DNA of 45,619 nucleotides from Methylorubrum suomiense (GTDB lineage Bacteria > Pseudomonadota > Alphaproteobacteria > Rhizobiales > Beijerinckiaceae). Both the position numbers and the translations under genes were made by a program. Below, one piece after another: positions 17,132 to 26,048 of the stretch. The stretch lies in contig NZ_BPRE01000026.1 of NCBI RefSeq assembly GCF_022179765.1, positions 1-45,619 on the forward strand, written 5' to 3'. The notes beneath the pieces are model-generated. The model saw only the letters and a list, made by a program, of their open reading frames with translations, searched no databases and was not told where the DNA came from. Every line of letters starts with the position of its first letter. Within the stretch, counting starts at the first letter, position 1.

Positions 17132-19276
17132 TCAGACGGGATTGAGGCGGGTGAGCTGATCGAGCAGGGCGCGATCGTGCAGGAGGGCGAAGCGCTCGCG
17201 GGGTGAGAGCCAGCCCTGCGCCTCGGTGAGGGTTTCGGCCTCGACGATCTTGGCGCGGGCGAGGGTGTGGTCCGGATCGATCTGGCCGCGCGGGCGGGAG
17301 CGACCCTCAGGCAGCATCGCGGCATGGTCGCGGGCGAGGTCCGGGTCGGCATGCAGGGCGGCGAGCGCATCGGCGTCGTCGAAGCCGCGGGCGGCGTTGC
17401 GGGCGGCGAGGGCGCAGGCGCGGGTCGCGATGGCGGGCGGCGTCTCCTCCTCCGGGGTCACGAGCAGGCCGCGCCGCTTGAGGGCGAGACCCAGGGCCAG
17501 CTGCCCGCTCGCCCAGGAGAGGGGGATGGCCAGGACGAGGCCGAGGATCGTCGGCGACATCCAGAGGAACAGCGAGGTCGCGATGGCGAAGGCACCGATG
17601 CCGGTGACGATGCCGAGCACCGTGTGCCAGCGATGGCGGCGGATGATGTCCGACAGCGGGATCGAGCCGTCGTCGCGCCGTTGCGGGTTCCAGCCGGTGT
17701 CGCGCCCGGCCAGGATCTGGAACACCGAGCCCGACTGCACCACCATCGCGATCGGCGCGATCAGCGCCGAGAGCAGGATCTCGATGAGGAACGAAGCCGT
17801 CAGGCGCCCCGCCCCGCCGCTCGCCTGCCGCACGCGACCGTCCAGCAGCGCCAGGATCAGCCCCAGGAATTTGGGCGCCAGCAGGATGCCCATGGTCAGC
17901 GCGAAGAGCTGGAGCGCGCGCACCGGATCGAAGCGTGGCCAAACGGGATAGAGCCCGAATTCCGCCGAGAAGTATTCGGGCCGCACCCAGGCGGTCTGCA
18001 GCACGATGATGAGACCGATGACGAGCTGGGCGAGCCAGAGCGGCGAGGCGACGTAGCCCGCGATGCCCGTGGCGAAGTGCTGGCGCGAGGCCGGGGCAAG
18101 ACCCGCCGCGCCGATGACGCGGGCGTGCTGGAGGTTGCCCTGCGCCCAGCGCCGGTCGCGCACCGCGAGGTCGATCAGCGACGGCGGACTTTCCTCGTAG
18201 GAGCCTTCGAGGCGCGGCAGCATGGTCACGCCCCACCCGGCCCGGCGGATCAGTGCCGCCTCGACGAAGTCGTGGCTGAGGATATGCCCACCGAAGGGGG
18301 GGCGGCCCTTCAGGTCCGGCAATCCGGCCGCCTCGGCGAAGGCGCGCATCCGGATGATCGCGTTGTGGCCCCAGTAATTGCCGTCGCGGCCCGACCAGAC
18401 CGACAAGCCCGTGGCGATGACCGGGCCGTAGATGCGCGCCGCGAATTGCTGGAGGCGAGCGAACAGGGTGTTGCGGTTGATGATGAGCGGCAGGCTCTGG
18501 ACGATGCCGACATCCGGATCGGCCTCCATCGCTGCGGTCAGCCGCACGATGCAGTCGCCGGTGAGCAGGCTGTCCGCATCGAGCACCAGCATGTGGTCGT
18601 AGGCCCCGCCCCAGCCGGTGACGAAGCCGGCGATGTTGCCCGCCTTGCGGTGATGGTTCTTCTCGCGATGACGATAGTAGAGCCGGGCATCCGGGCCGAG
18701 CTCCGCGCGCAACTGGCGAAAGGCGCGCTCTTCGGCAACCCAGGCATCGGCCTGCGTCGAGTCCGAGAGCACGAACCAGTCGAAATGCGCGCCCAAACCC
18801 GTGGCGGCGACGGATTCATGCATGGCCTGGAGGCCGGCGAAGACCCGGGCGCTGCCCTCGTTGTAGACCGGCATCACGATGGCCGTGCGGGTCGAAAGAC
18901 TCGTCGGTATCGGCGCGGCAGGGCCGGCCCGCAGCAGGCTGGCGAAGCCGACGAGGGCGCCGGTGAAGGCCAACGCGATCCACGAGAAGTTCAGCACGAA
19001 CAGCACGAGCAGCACGTACTGCAACCATGTGGCCCCGCCCGAGACCGAGATCACCTCGTACATCTGCCACGCGCCGTAGACCGTGAGCAGGAGGGCGCCG
19101 CCGAACACGAACAGCCGTGCGGCGAGCGGCCCGCCCCCGCCCCGGCGCGCCGGGGGCGACGCTGTGCGCAGATCCTGCACCGGCATGGCAAGCGGCGCCC
19201 GCGGCGGCATGGCCGGCTCCGGGGCGACATCCTGCGCCGCGGCGCGGTCCAGGACGATCTCGGCGGTTTGTGACAT
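17132..19276 (-). CDS. opgH: Periplasmic glucan glucosyltransferase OpgH/MdoH
   Basis: A 714-aa inner-membrane family-2 glycosyltransferase. Two helices (about 50-75 and 83-108) come before the cytoplasmic catalytic domain, with TRTAIVMPVYNEGSARVFAG, HHRKAGNIAGF, the DxD-type LVLDADSLLTGD, and DLAVRDRRWAQGNLQHARV (the RW segment of the active site). Several more helices follow. It polymerises UDP-glucose into the linear beta-glucan that becomes osmoregulated periplasmic glucan. The partner protein gene lies upstream on the same strand, 129 bp away, as in opgGH operons but in kinase-like order G then H. Confidence 0.93.
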   Translation of the reverse strand: MSQTAEIVLDRAAAQDVAPEPAMPPRAPLAMPVQDLRTASPPARRGGGGPLAARLFVFGGALLLTVYGAWQMYEVISVSGGATWLQYVLLVLFVLNFSWIALAFTGALVGFASLLRAGPAAPIPTSLSTRTAIVMPVYNEGSARVFAGLQAMHESVAATGLGAHFDWFVLSDSTQADAWVAEERAFRQLRAELGPDARLYYRHREKNHHRKAGNIAGFVTGWGGAYDHMLVLDADSLLTGDCIVRLTAAMEADPDVGIVQSLPLIINRNTLFARLQQFAARIYGPVIATGLSVWSGRDGNYWGHNAIIRMRAFAEAAGLPDLKGRPPFGGHILSHDFVEAALIRRAGWGVTMLPRLEGSYEESPPSLIDLAVRDRRWAQGNLQHARVIGAAGLAPASRQHFATGIAGYVASPLWLAQLVIGLIIVLQTAWVRPEYFSAEFGLYPVWPRFDPVRALQLFALTMGILLAPKFLGLILALLDGRVRQASGGAGRLTASFLIEILLSALIAPIAMVVQSGSVFQILAGRDTGWNPQRRDDGSIPLSDIIRRHRWHTVLGIVTGIGAFAIATSLFLWMSPTILGLVLAIPLSWASGQLALGLALKRRGLLVTPEEETPPAIATRACALAARNAARGFDDADALAALHADPDLARDHAAMLPEGRSRPRGQIDPDHTLARAKIVEAETLTEAQGWLSPRERFALLHDRALLDQLTRLNPV

Positions 19277-19405
19277 CGGCTCTCCGGTCGGCCCCGGCCC
19301 GTGGATGACTTCGTGATGCGCCCGCTGTGCCCCGGACTTTGGTTCCGGCCCGGCGGCACAAGGAGCGTTATGTCAGGAATCGCGGAGCCGCGCGGCCAAG
19401 ATCAT

Positions 19406-21019
19406 TCACGGCGTCCAGCGATACAGCCACGTCTCGGTGATCTGCCGGCCCTGCGTCTTGAGCGCGAGGCGCAATTCGCAGGCCTTGGCGTTGCCGGGAT
19501 CGAGCTCGAACGCCACCCGCACCGTGCGCCGCTCGGGGCGCATGTACCAGCGGGTGGCGCCCTCGACGATCTTGCCGGGACCGGCGATGAGCACGGTCTC
19601 TAACGGCACGGCCTGACCTTCGGGGGTGAACAGACCATCGCCGGCGAAGTCCACGAGGAACAGCCGGCGCGGGTCGGCGCTGCCGCGCCCGCTGCGCGTG
19701 CCCGCGATCCGGGCGATCGGGCCAATCTCCGGCTCGCGGCCCCAACCCTGGCGGTAGGCGAGGCGGATCTCGGTGCCGGCGGGAAGCGATGCCTTCGGAC
19801 GCCAATAGGCGATGACGTTCTCGTTGATCTCGGCATCGCTCGGGATCTCGATGAGGGTGACGGCCCCCTCCCCCCACAGACCCTCGACGCCCGTCGCCTC
19901 CCCGGGCTCGACCCAGAGGGATGGGCAGCGCTCCCAGGGATGGGCGTCGTCCTCGAAGGTCTCGAACTCCCGATCCCGCTGGATCAGGCCGAAGCCCTTC
20001 GGCCCGGCATCGACGAAGCTCGAGATCTGCAGCGTCTCCGGATTGCGCACCGGCCGCCAGATCGCCTCGCCGCCGCCGTTGCGGATCTGCAGGCCGCCCG
20101 CGGCATAGGCCGCCGCGCGGGCGTCGTCGGCGCCGCGCCGGTCGTGCGGGCCGAACAGGAACGGTGCCTGCATGCCGCCGAGGCCGAGATGGTCGATCTG
20201 TTTGCGCGTCACCAGCGTGGCGGTGATCGCCGCGTTCGTGGTCTCGCCCGGCGTCAGCTCCAGGCGGAAGGCGGCGGCGAGCGATTCCGAGTCGATCAGG
20301 GCGTGGATCACCAGCGGCGCGCCGGGCGTCTTGGGCCGCTCGATGAACAGGGCGCGCCAGCGCGGAAACTCCTCGCCTCGGGCATCGGCCGGGCGCAGCA
20401 TCAGGGCGCGGCCGTTGACGCCGAGGATCTGTCCGCGTCCGGCGAGGCGGAAGAAGCAGGCACCTTGCAGGATCGCGAAATCCTGATGGGCTTCACCAAT
20501 CTTCGCGCGAATGCGCAGGCCCGAGAAGCCCGGTGCCTTGGCGGCTTCGGGGAGCGCTGCGCCGCCGCTGTCGTAACCCACCGGATCGTAACCGACGGGG
20601 CGCACCACGCCGTCCTCGACGAGGAACAGCGCGACCCGATCGGTGTAGTAGAAGCCGCGCAGCAGCGGCTCGAGGGCGAAGCCGTGCGGTTCGCCGCCCC
20701 AGATCAGGTCGTTCGGCCGGATGCGGATCGCTTCGTACTGCTCCCGCGACAGGGATTTCAGGCTCTCCGGCACGTCGTCGGTGGGACGCGCGACGAAGGG
20801 CCGATTGCCGAAGGCGCGGGCGAGGTCCGGCACCGTCGCATCGGAGAAGGGGGCGCCCGCCGCCGGCAGGGCCGGCGCAGCCTCCTGCGCGGGCGCGGCG
20901 CCGGGCAGCATCGCGGCCGCGGCACCGGCGGCCGCGGCCGTGCCGATCAACTGACGGCGGCTCAGGCCCGTCCGACCAGCGGAATCGGCATGGCGGGGGA
21001 AATCGGTCGGTTGCGTCAT
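19406..21019 (-). CDS. mdoG: Tat-exported periplasmic glucan biosynthesis protein, OpgG/OpgD family
   Basis: A 537-aa periplasmic protein. The N-terminus has a twin-arginine signal (LSRRQLIGTAAAAGAAAAM, about 19-37) ending near APAQE. The mature part begins FSDATVPDLARAFGNRPFV and contains the family segments IRPNDLIWGGE, GFYYTDRVALFLV and YWRPKASLPAGTEIRLAYR. In E. coli OpgG uses the Sec route and OpgD uses Tat; this single protein has the OpgD-type signal yet sits beside opgH like OpgG, so it probably serves both roles. It processes or branches the glucan made by OpgH. Confidence 0.9.
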   Translation of the reverse strand: MTQPTDFPRHADSAGRTGLSRRQLIGTAAAAGAAAAMLPGAAPAQEAAPALPAAGAPFSDATVPDLARAFGNRPFVARPTDDVPESLKSLSREQYEAIRIRPNDLIWGGEPHGFALEPLLRGFYYTDRVALFLVEDGVVRPVGYDPVGYDSGGAALPEAAKAPGFSGLRIRAKIGEAHQDFAILQGACFFRLAGRGQILGVNGRALMLRPADARGEEFPRWRALFIERPKTPGAPLVIHALIDSESLAAAFRLELTPGETTNAAITATLVTRKQIDHLGLGGMQAPFLFGPHDRRGADDARAAAYAAGGLQIRNGGGEAIWRPVRNPETLQISSFVDAGPKGFGLIQRDREFETFEDDAHPWERCPSLWVEPGEATGVEGLWGEGAVTLIEIPSDAEINENVIAYWRPKASLPAGTEIRLAYRQGWGREPEIGPIARIAGTRSGRGSADPRRLFLVDFAGDGLFTPEGQAVPLETVLIAGPGKIVEGATRWYMRPERRTVRVAFELDPGNAKACELRLALKTQGRQITETWLYRWTP

Positions 21020-21220
21020 GCCCTCGCCGGATCGGTATTGGATGTGTCGCGGTTAGCCCTCAACGTCTGAACCCGGCGTTAAGGTTGCGGGCCCGTCTTG
21101 CCCGGCAGGGGAAGGATGGCAAGAGCAGCCGCGCTTGAGCAGGATCAAGTTCTCGGTCGGGCCTGTCGACGGCGCTGATCCGGCGTGGCCTTCCCGCGGC
21201 TTCGCGCTTATGGAAGCGGC

Positions 21221-22378
21221 ATGACGCTCGTCCAGATCACCCATAACGACCTCGACGGTTACGGGGCCTCCACCGTTGCCGCCTGCCTCGCGCCGGTCGA
21301 GCGCGTGGTGCACGTCGCCCGCTACAGCGATGTCGGCCCGGTGGTCGAGGACGAGCTGAAGCGCCTGCGCAAGGCGCAGGAACCCGAAACGCTGCTGATG
21401 ACCGATCTCGGGCTGGAAGAGCCCGCCATCGCCTTCTTCCGGCGGTTTGCCGCGATGAACCGCAACCGGGCCGAAGGCAGCCGCCATCGCCTCGTCGTTC
21501 TCGATCATCACGCCTCCTCGCTAGATCAGCTCCGGCGCCAGGGCCTGGAGCCCGCGCCCGATCCGGAGCGTCCGGGCCTGACGCGGACCGATCTGGGGGA
21601 TGCGGACATCTTCGTGCTCATCGACGAGGCGCATTGCGCGACGCGGATGGCCTTCGACCAGCGCGCGCTCTACGCGCCGCAGGAGGCCGAAGGGCCGGCG
21701 GAACTTCCGACCCTGATCGAGGCGGTGGAAGCGCTCGATCTCTGGCGCAAGGGCGATCCGGCCTTCACCGGCGGGTTGGCCCTCGACGAGATCTTCTGGG
21801 ACAGCGTCTCTCCCCTGGTGCCGGTGGGCCATCCCCGGCATGATCGTTTTCTGTCCGATCTGCTGCTCGCGGCGGCGCGCTGCCTTGCGGAGGGTGCGAC
21901 CGCTGCCGAATTGGAGCGGAGGGCCGGCAGTTTGCGGGCCGGCATCGTCGATGCCCTGTTGGCGGACGAGCCCGCCGACGATCCGACGCTCACCACGCGG
22001 ATGCGCCTTGCCCGTATGCTCGCCCGCTCGGAGAGCCTGTTCCATCCCCTCTCGGACGGGACCCTCCTGTCGTTCGGGCTTGATTCCGGCACGTTCCAAC
22101 GGGTCTCGGATCTGGTGATGGAGGGCGGGCGCGCCACCCGCGTCGTCAACGTCCAGCGGGCCGGCACGCTCTCGTTCCGCTCGATCAACGGCACCGCCCT
22201 CGACGGCGCCCGCGCCTTCCGCGGCGGCGGCCATCGCGATGCGGCCGGAGGCAAGCTTCCGCAGGGGAGCGCCCATTCCCTGGCCGATGCGGTCGCGCAG
22301 GTCGAGCCGGTTCTCAACCCGCCCTCCCCCGATCCGTCGGCGAGCCCGTTCGCGGCGCTGAAGAACTGGAAGGGATAA
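21221..22378 (+). CDS. DHH-family phosphoesterase (NrnB-like)
   Basis: A 385-aa protein started at ATG 21221, which has GGAAG upstream. The N-terminal DHH domain has THNDLDGYGAS (residues 6-16), a metal-binding DLGLEEP, and the eponymous LDHHASS near 101; the C-terminal DHHA1 domain has FRGGGHRDAAGGKL near 340. The D-G-G start pattern and length resemble nano-RNase/oligoribonuclease-type DHH proteins that degrade very short RNAs or cyclic dinucleotide products. The exact substrate cannot be read from sequence. It is divergent from the glucan operon. Confidence 0.85.
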   Translation: MTLVQITHNDLDGYGASTVAACLAPVERVVHVARYSDVGPVVEDELKRLRKAQEPETLLMTDLGLEEPAIAFFRRFAAMNRNRAEGSRHRLVVLDHHASSLDQLRRQGLEPAPDPERPGLTRTDLGDADIFVLIDEAHCATRMAFDQRALYAPQEAEGPAELPTLIEAVEALDLWRKGDPAFTGGLALDEIFWDSVSPLVPVGHPRHDRFLSDLLLAAARCLAEGATAAELERRAGSLRAGIVDALLADEPADDPTLTTRMRLARMLARSESLFHPLSDGTLLSFGLDSGTFQRVSDLVMEGGRATRVVNVQRAGTLSFRSINGTALDGARAFRGGGHRDAAGGKLPQGSAHSLADAVAQVEPVLNPPSPDPSASPFAALKNWKG

Positions 22379-22397
22379 GACGATTACGGCTGCGCCT

Positions 22398-22622
22398 TCA
22401 GATCCGTAGGTCGAAGGGCAGGTCGAAGAGCAACGAGTGATCGACGTAGGTGACCCGAAGGGTATGGTCGCGCGCTCCGTTCGGCAGGCTATCCTCGTCC
22501 CGGTAGCTTCGGATCATGTCCCGAGCGGCGCGGAAGGCCATGCCGCAATCGGGACAGTCCCGGGACTCGATCGCACCGATCCTTTCGCCGTTCCGGCACA
22601 GCTCGAAATGAAAGATCGTCAT
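22398..22622 (-). CDS. DUF6894-like small protein
   Basis: A 74-aa protein if started at ATG 22622 (MTIFHFELCRNGERIGAIES). The pattern of an initial beta strand F.F.L..NGERI, then an acidic turn and an Ala-rich helix FRAARDMIRSYRDEDS, resembles DUF6894 proteins, which are abundant in multiple copies in Methylobacterium and have no known function. Two Cys in CPDC are unusual for the family and could bind metal. The frame stays open upstream to 22742, so a longer form is possible. It converges with the DHH gene, 19 bp apart. Confidence 0.6.
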   Translation of the reverse strand: MTIFHFELCRNGERIGAIESRDCPDCGMAFRAARDMIRSYRDEDSLPNGARDHTLRVTYVDHSLLFDLPFDLRI

Positions 22623-22904
22623 CCGGGCGCCGGGCTCCGAGGTGCACTCGGACGCCGTCTCTGCAAGGCTTGCGCCGCGTATCATGAATACGCGGCCATC
22701 CCCGGGGTGTATCGTGATGCCGAGGTGGGACCTAACGCCCATCGGTTCGAGAAAAGCTGGCCCACAGACTCCGCCCGGAGAGCAACATCGGGGGCGGGAC
22801 CACGTGCTTCTGGCAGTTTCGGCTCTGACCGGAGTGAGCAGGATCCGCTCTCGAAGCAGATCTCAGTCGTAGCTAGATTCTCTCGATACCCGTGCGCCGA
22901 ACAG

Positions 22905-22933
22905 AAAAACCCGCCGGCTCGCGCCGACGGGCT
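22905..22933 (-). terminator. Rho-independent terminator, minus strand
   Basis: An 11-bp stem (two G-U pairs) with a TCGC-type tetraloop is followed on the minus strand by TTTTT. It lies about 100 bp past the 28-aa ORF and fits as its terminator. The remaining sequence from here back to 22623 holds nothing I recognise. Confidence 0.75.
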
Positions 22934-23031
22934 CTTGCAGGGGCCACGCTGCCTCGCGCGTCCCGGGAGCTACGGCCCCGACCCCGGATGGGCGGGGGAA
23001 CTCGACCGGTGACCGCGCCTGTCGGCGGCCT

Positions 23032-23118
23032 CTATCCCTGCCGGTTGTGGTTGGGTGGCTTGTCCTGATCCGCATCGGCGGTGCGCGCGGCGGAGACGGT
23101 GCTGCCCTGATGTCTCAT
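23032..23118 (-). CDS. 28-aa hydrophilic peptide
   Basis: MRHQGSTVSAARTADADQDK plus eight more residues (PPNHNRQG). The ATG at 23118 follows a perfect Shine-Dalgarno AAGGAGG with a 6-base spacer, the best such site I noticed in the window. A candidate promoter lies about 50 bp upstream and a clear intrinsic terminator about 100 bp downstream, so a transcript of about 250 nt with one tiny ORF is predicted. No membrane segment or signal; composition is polar and disordered. Function unknown. Confidence 0.5.
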   Translation of the reverse strand: MRHQGSTVSAARTADADQDKPPNHNRQG

Positions 23119-23168
23119 GGCCAACCTCCTTATCGCAGGACGGCGCTGCTGCGGCGCCGATGAAGGAA

Positions 23169-23197
23169 GGCTAGGACGGGTCCGGGGCGGAGCGCAA
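23169..23197 (-). promoter_or_regulatory. Candidate promoter of the 28-aa ORF
   Basis: On the minus strand TTGCGC (23197-23192) and CTAGCC (23174-23169) are 17 bases apart. The predicted start near 23162 is about 44 bases before the ATG. The match to consensus is moderate. Confidence 0.35.
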
Positions 23198-23304
23198 GCC
23201 CCCGTCTTGCGGTTTCTGTCGCGGCTCACGATCTGACTTTTTCATGAGGGGGAACGATGTCTTGCGCCGCCCGGCGGCGTGAAAGCGTTCGGAAAGGTTC
23301 GTCG

Positions 23305-24342
23305 ATGCCGCTCCCGCCCCTCTCCGTTCTCGACCTCGCCCCGATCCCGGAAGGGGGCACGCCGCGCGACGCCCTCGACCGCAGCCGGGATCTCGCGCGA
23401 CACGCCGAGCAACTCGGCTACCGGCGCTTCTGGCTCGCCGAACATCACAACATGACGGGGATCGCCAGCGCCGCGACCGCCCTGGTGATCGGCCATGTGG
23501 CGGCGGGCACCCAGCGCATCCGCGTCGGCGCGGGCGGCATCATGCTGCCCAACCACGCGCCGCTAACGATCGCCGAGCAGTTCGGTACGCTGGCCACCCT
23601 CTATCCCGGCCGGATCGATCTCGGCCTCGGCCGCGCCCCCGGCACCGACGGGGCGACGTTGCGGGCCCTGCGCCGCGACTACGGCGCCGCCGAGACCTTT
23701 CCGCAGGACGTGCTGGAGGTTCAGGCGCTTCTCGACGATCCGAAGCCGGGTCAGGCGGTGCGGGCGGTGCCCGGTGCCGGGACAAAGGTGCCCCTCTGGA
23801 TTCTGGGTTCGAGCCTGTTCGGGGCCGAGCTCGCGGCGATGCTCGGCCTGCCCTACGCCTTCGCGTCGCATTTCGCGCCGGACGCGTTGCTGCCCGCGCT
23901 CGAGACCTATCGCGCCCGCTTCCGCCCTTCGGCCCAGCTGGCAGAGCCCTACGCGATCGTCGGCATCAACGTCGTCGCGGCGGAGAGCGAGGCGGAGGCG
24001 CGTCGCCTGTTCACCACGCCGCAGCAGGCCTTCACCAATCTCGTGCGCGGCACCCGCGGCCTGCTGCCGGCGCCGATCGACGATATCGAGGGGTACTGGA
24101 CGCTGCCGGAGAAGCGGCAGGCCTCACGGATGCTGGCGCGTTCGCTGGTCGGGACCGCCGGGACGATCCGGGCCGGACTCGAGGCGCTTGCCGCCGAGAC
24201 GGGCGCCGACGAGGTCATCGTCGCCAGTGCCATCCACGATCACGCGGCGCGTCTGCGCTCCTACGCGATCCTGGCCGAAGCGCATGGCGGGCTCGGCGAC
24301 GGCTCCGGTGCGATCGAAGCGACGCACCGCACCGCTGCGTGA
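23305..24342 (+). CDS. LLM-class flavin-dependent oxidoreductase
   Basis: A 345-aa luciferase-like monooxygenase of the single-subunit YhbW/MsnO8 group. It starts at ATG 23305 with GGAAAGG upstream. Segments GYRRFWLAEHHNMTGIASA, VGAGGIMLPNHAPL, ALYPGRIDLGLGRAPGTD (here TLYPGRIDLGLGRAPG) and WILGSSLFGAELAA are typical of the TIM-barrel flavin-binding fold. The substrate is unknown; such enzymes oxidise small organic compounds with FMNH2 and O2. It is divergent from the 28-aa ORF and convergent with the small gene at 24350. Confidence 0.85.
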   Translation: MPLPPLSVLDLAPIPEGGTPRDALDRSRDLARHAEQLGYRRFWLAEHHNMTGIASAATALVIGHVAAGTQRIRVGAGGIMLPNHAPLTIAEQFGTLATLYPGRIDLGLGRAPGTDGATLRALRRDYGAAETFPQDVLEVQALLDDPKPGQAVRAVPGAGTKVPLWILGSSLFGAELAAMLGLPYAFASHFAPDALLPALETYRARFRPSAQLAEPYAIVGINVVAAESEAEARRLFTTPQQAFTNLVRGTRGLLPAPIDDIEGYWTLPEKRQASRMLARSLVGTAGTIRAGLEALAAETGADEVIVASAIHDHAARLRSYAILAEAHGGLGDGSGAIEATHRTAA

Positions 24343-24349
24343 GGGGCGA

Positions 24350-24583
24350 TCAAGCGGCGCGGGCGTGCGGGGCCGCATTGGTGTCGCGCGCCGCCGTTTT
24401 CTGGCCGAACAGCACTTGGTAGAGCGCGGCGGGGCTGTAGGCGCGGCCTTCCCCGTCGGTGATCCGCACCTCGGCCAAGCCGGTGGTGGCAAGCGAGAGG
24501 CTCTGCTCAAGGGCGCTCAGCATCGAGCCGTGCTGCCAGGAATAGACGAGCGGGGCGGCGCCGGCGGTAACGGTGAAGCTCAC
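24350..24583 (-). CDS. Small hypothetical protein
   Basis: A 77-aa frame from a GTG at 24583 (VSFTVTAGAAPLVYSWQHGS), with an ATG option at residue 21. Weak ribosome-binding signal. The middle (LSLATTGLAEVRITDGEGRAYSPAALYQVLFGQ) reads like a real folded small protein, while the last 15 residues are Ala-rich. No family recognised. It ends 7 bp from the monooxygenase stop, convergently. The ~270 bp between this gene and the reductase gene at 24858 hold no clear feature. Confidence 0.5.
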   Translation of the reverse strand: MSFTVTAGAAPLVYSWQHGSMLSALEQSLSLATTGLAEVRITDGEGRAYSPAALYQVLFGQKTAARDTNAAPHARAA

Positions 24584-24857
24584 GATGTGATCCCGAAAAT
24601 GGTGCGGCGCGGCGGGTGTCGCCGGCGTTCTGCGTGGCGTCACCCCGGCCCTGGATACGGTAAGGTTGAGCTTCGATAGTGGCTCTTGGTTGACGAAGTC
24701 TTCGCGAAAACTGATTTTTTCGGTGGCGGAAGCGCGGGCCATCCGTGGCGGGGATGTGGCGGACCGATCGCGAACCGACCCCCCGATGCCGGCGTTGCCG
24801 CACTGCACGCAGGTCCTCGGAGACGCTGCGCGCGCAATTCAATCGGAGCGGCACATC

Positions 24858-25889
24858 ATGGAACACCGCCAGTTCGGACGCTCGGGCCTCACGGTGCCCG
24901 TCCTGAGCCTCGGCACGGGGACCTTCGGCGGCACCGACGCCTTCTTCAAGACCTGGGGCAGCACCGACGTCGCCCAGGCCAGCCGCCTGATCGACATCTG
25001 CCTGGAATCGGGGGTGAACTTCCTCGATACCGCCGACATCTATTCGAGCGGCGACTCGGAAAAGATCCTGGGCGAGGCGATCAAGGGGCGCCGCGACCGG
25101 CTCCTGATCTCGACCAAGGCGACCTTCCGCTCAGGCGACGACCCGAACGCCGTCGGCTCCTCGCGCCATCACCTGATCCGCTCCTGCGAGGCCAGCCTGA
25201 AGCGGCTGGGGACCGACCATATCGACGTCTATTTCATGCACGGCTTCGACGCGCTCACCCCCGTCGAGGAGACCCTGCGGGCGCTCGACGACCTGACCCG
25301 GTCGGGCAAGATCGGCTATATCGGCGCGTCGAATTTTTCCGGCTGGCAGCTGATGAAGGCGCTCGCCACGTCCGAGCGCTACGGGCTCGCCCGTTACGTC
25401 GTCTACCAAGGCTACTATTCCCTGATCGGGCGCCACTACGAGTGGGAGCTGATGCCGCTTGGCCTCGACCAGGGCGTCGGCCTGATGGTCTGGAGTCCGC
25501 TGGGTTGGGGCCGATTGACCGGCAAGATCCGGCGCGGACAGCCGGCCTCGTCCGGGCGCATCGCTTCCGGCGGCGCGGAGGGCGGGCCGACCGTCTCAGA
25601 AGAGTATCTCTATAGCGTGGTCGACGCCCTCGACGCCGTGGCGGAGGAGACCGGCAAGACGGTCTCGCAGGTGGCGCTGGCTTGGCTTCTGACGCGTCCG
25701 ACCGTCTGCAACATCGTCATCGGTGCGCGCAACGAGGAGCAGCTGCGGCAGAATCTCGGCGCTGTCGGCTGGTCGCTCACCCCCGATCAGATCGCCCGCC
25801 TCGATGCCGCGAGCCGGGAGAACCCGGTCTACCCCTACTGGCACCAGATGGGCTTCGACGAGCGCAACCCGAAACCGACGGCGTGGTGA
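24858..25889 (+). CDS. Aldo/keto reductase
   Basis: A 343-aa NADPH-dependent oxidoreductase of the YajO/Tas-like group. The catalytic tetrad is visible: Asp57 and Tyr62 (FLDTADIYSSG), Lys87 (STKATF) and His128 (YFMHGFD). The C-terminal cofactor loop has IVIGARNEEQLRQNLGA. It starts MEHRQFGRSGLTVPVLSLG at ATG 24858, with GGAG nine bases upstream. The family reduces carbonyls to alcohols; the substrate is not defined here. Confidence 0.9.
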   Translation: MEHRQFGRSGLTVPVLSLGTGTFGGTDAFFKTWGSTDVAQASRLIDICLESGVNFLDTADIYSSGDSEKILGEAIKGRRDRLLISTKATFRSGDDPNAVGSSRHHLIRSCEASLKRLGTDHIDVYFMHGFDALTPVEETLRALDDLTRSGKIGYIGASNFSGWQLMKALATSERYGLARYVVYQGYYSLIGRHYEWELMPLGLDQGVGLMVWSPLGWGRLTGKIRRGQPASSGRIASGGAEGGPTVSEEYLYSVVDALDAVAEETGKTVSQVALAWLLTRPTVCNIVIGARNEEQLRQNLGAVGWSLTPDQIARLDAASRENPVYPYWHQMGFDERNPKPTAW

Positions 25890-25904
25890 GGGAACAGCTT
25901 CCCT

Positions 25905-26040
25905 CTCACCCATCCTCCTCATCCTGAGGCGCCGCGGCAGCGGCCTCGAAGGCAGTCTCCGAGGATCGAATGATTGCCGGAGTTCTCCTTCGAGGCGGCG
26001 CTTTGCTCCGCACTCGGGAAAAGGGGGGATGGGTAGAATC
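25905..26040. repeat. Rhizobiales-type palindromic intergenic element
   Basis: The gap between the reductase and the convergent ATPase gene contains CATCCTGAGGCGCCG at its left and a perfect 10-bp inverted repeat GCCTCGAAGG (25943-25952) / CCTTCGAGGC (25987-25996). CATCCTGAGG with CCTCGAAGG is a familiar pattern of interspersed repeats in Rhizobiales intergenic DNA. Only one copy is seen in this window, so membership is from recall, not from comparison. Confidence 0.5.
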
Positions 26041-26048
26041 GAGGCCGC

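Noticed and set aside
22863..23075. 70-codon minus-strand frame downstream of the 28-aa ORF
   Set aside because: It runs through the intrinsic terminator at 22905-22933 and has no ribosome-binding site.
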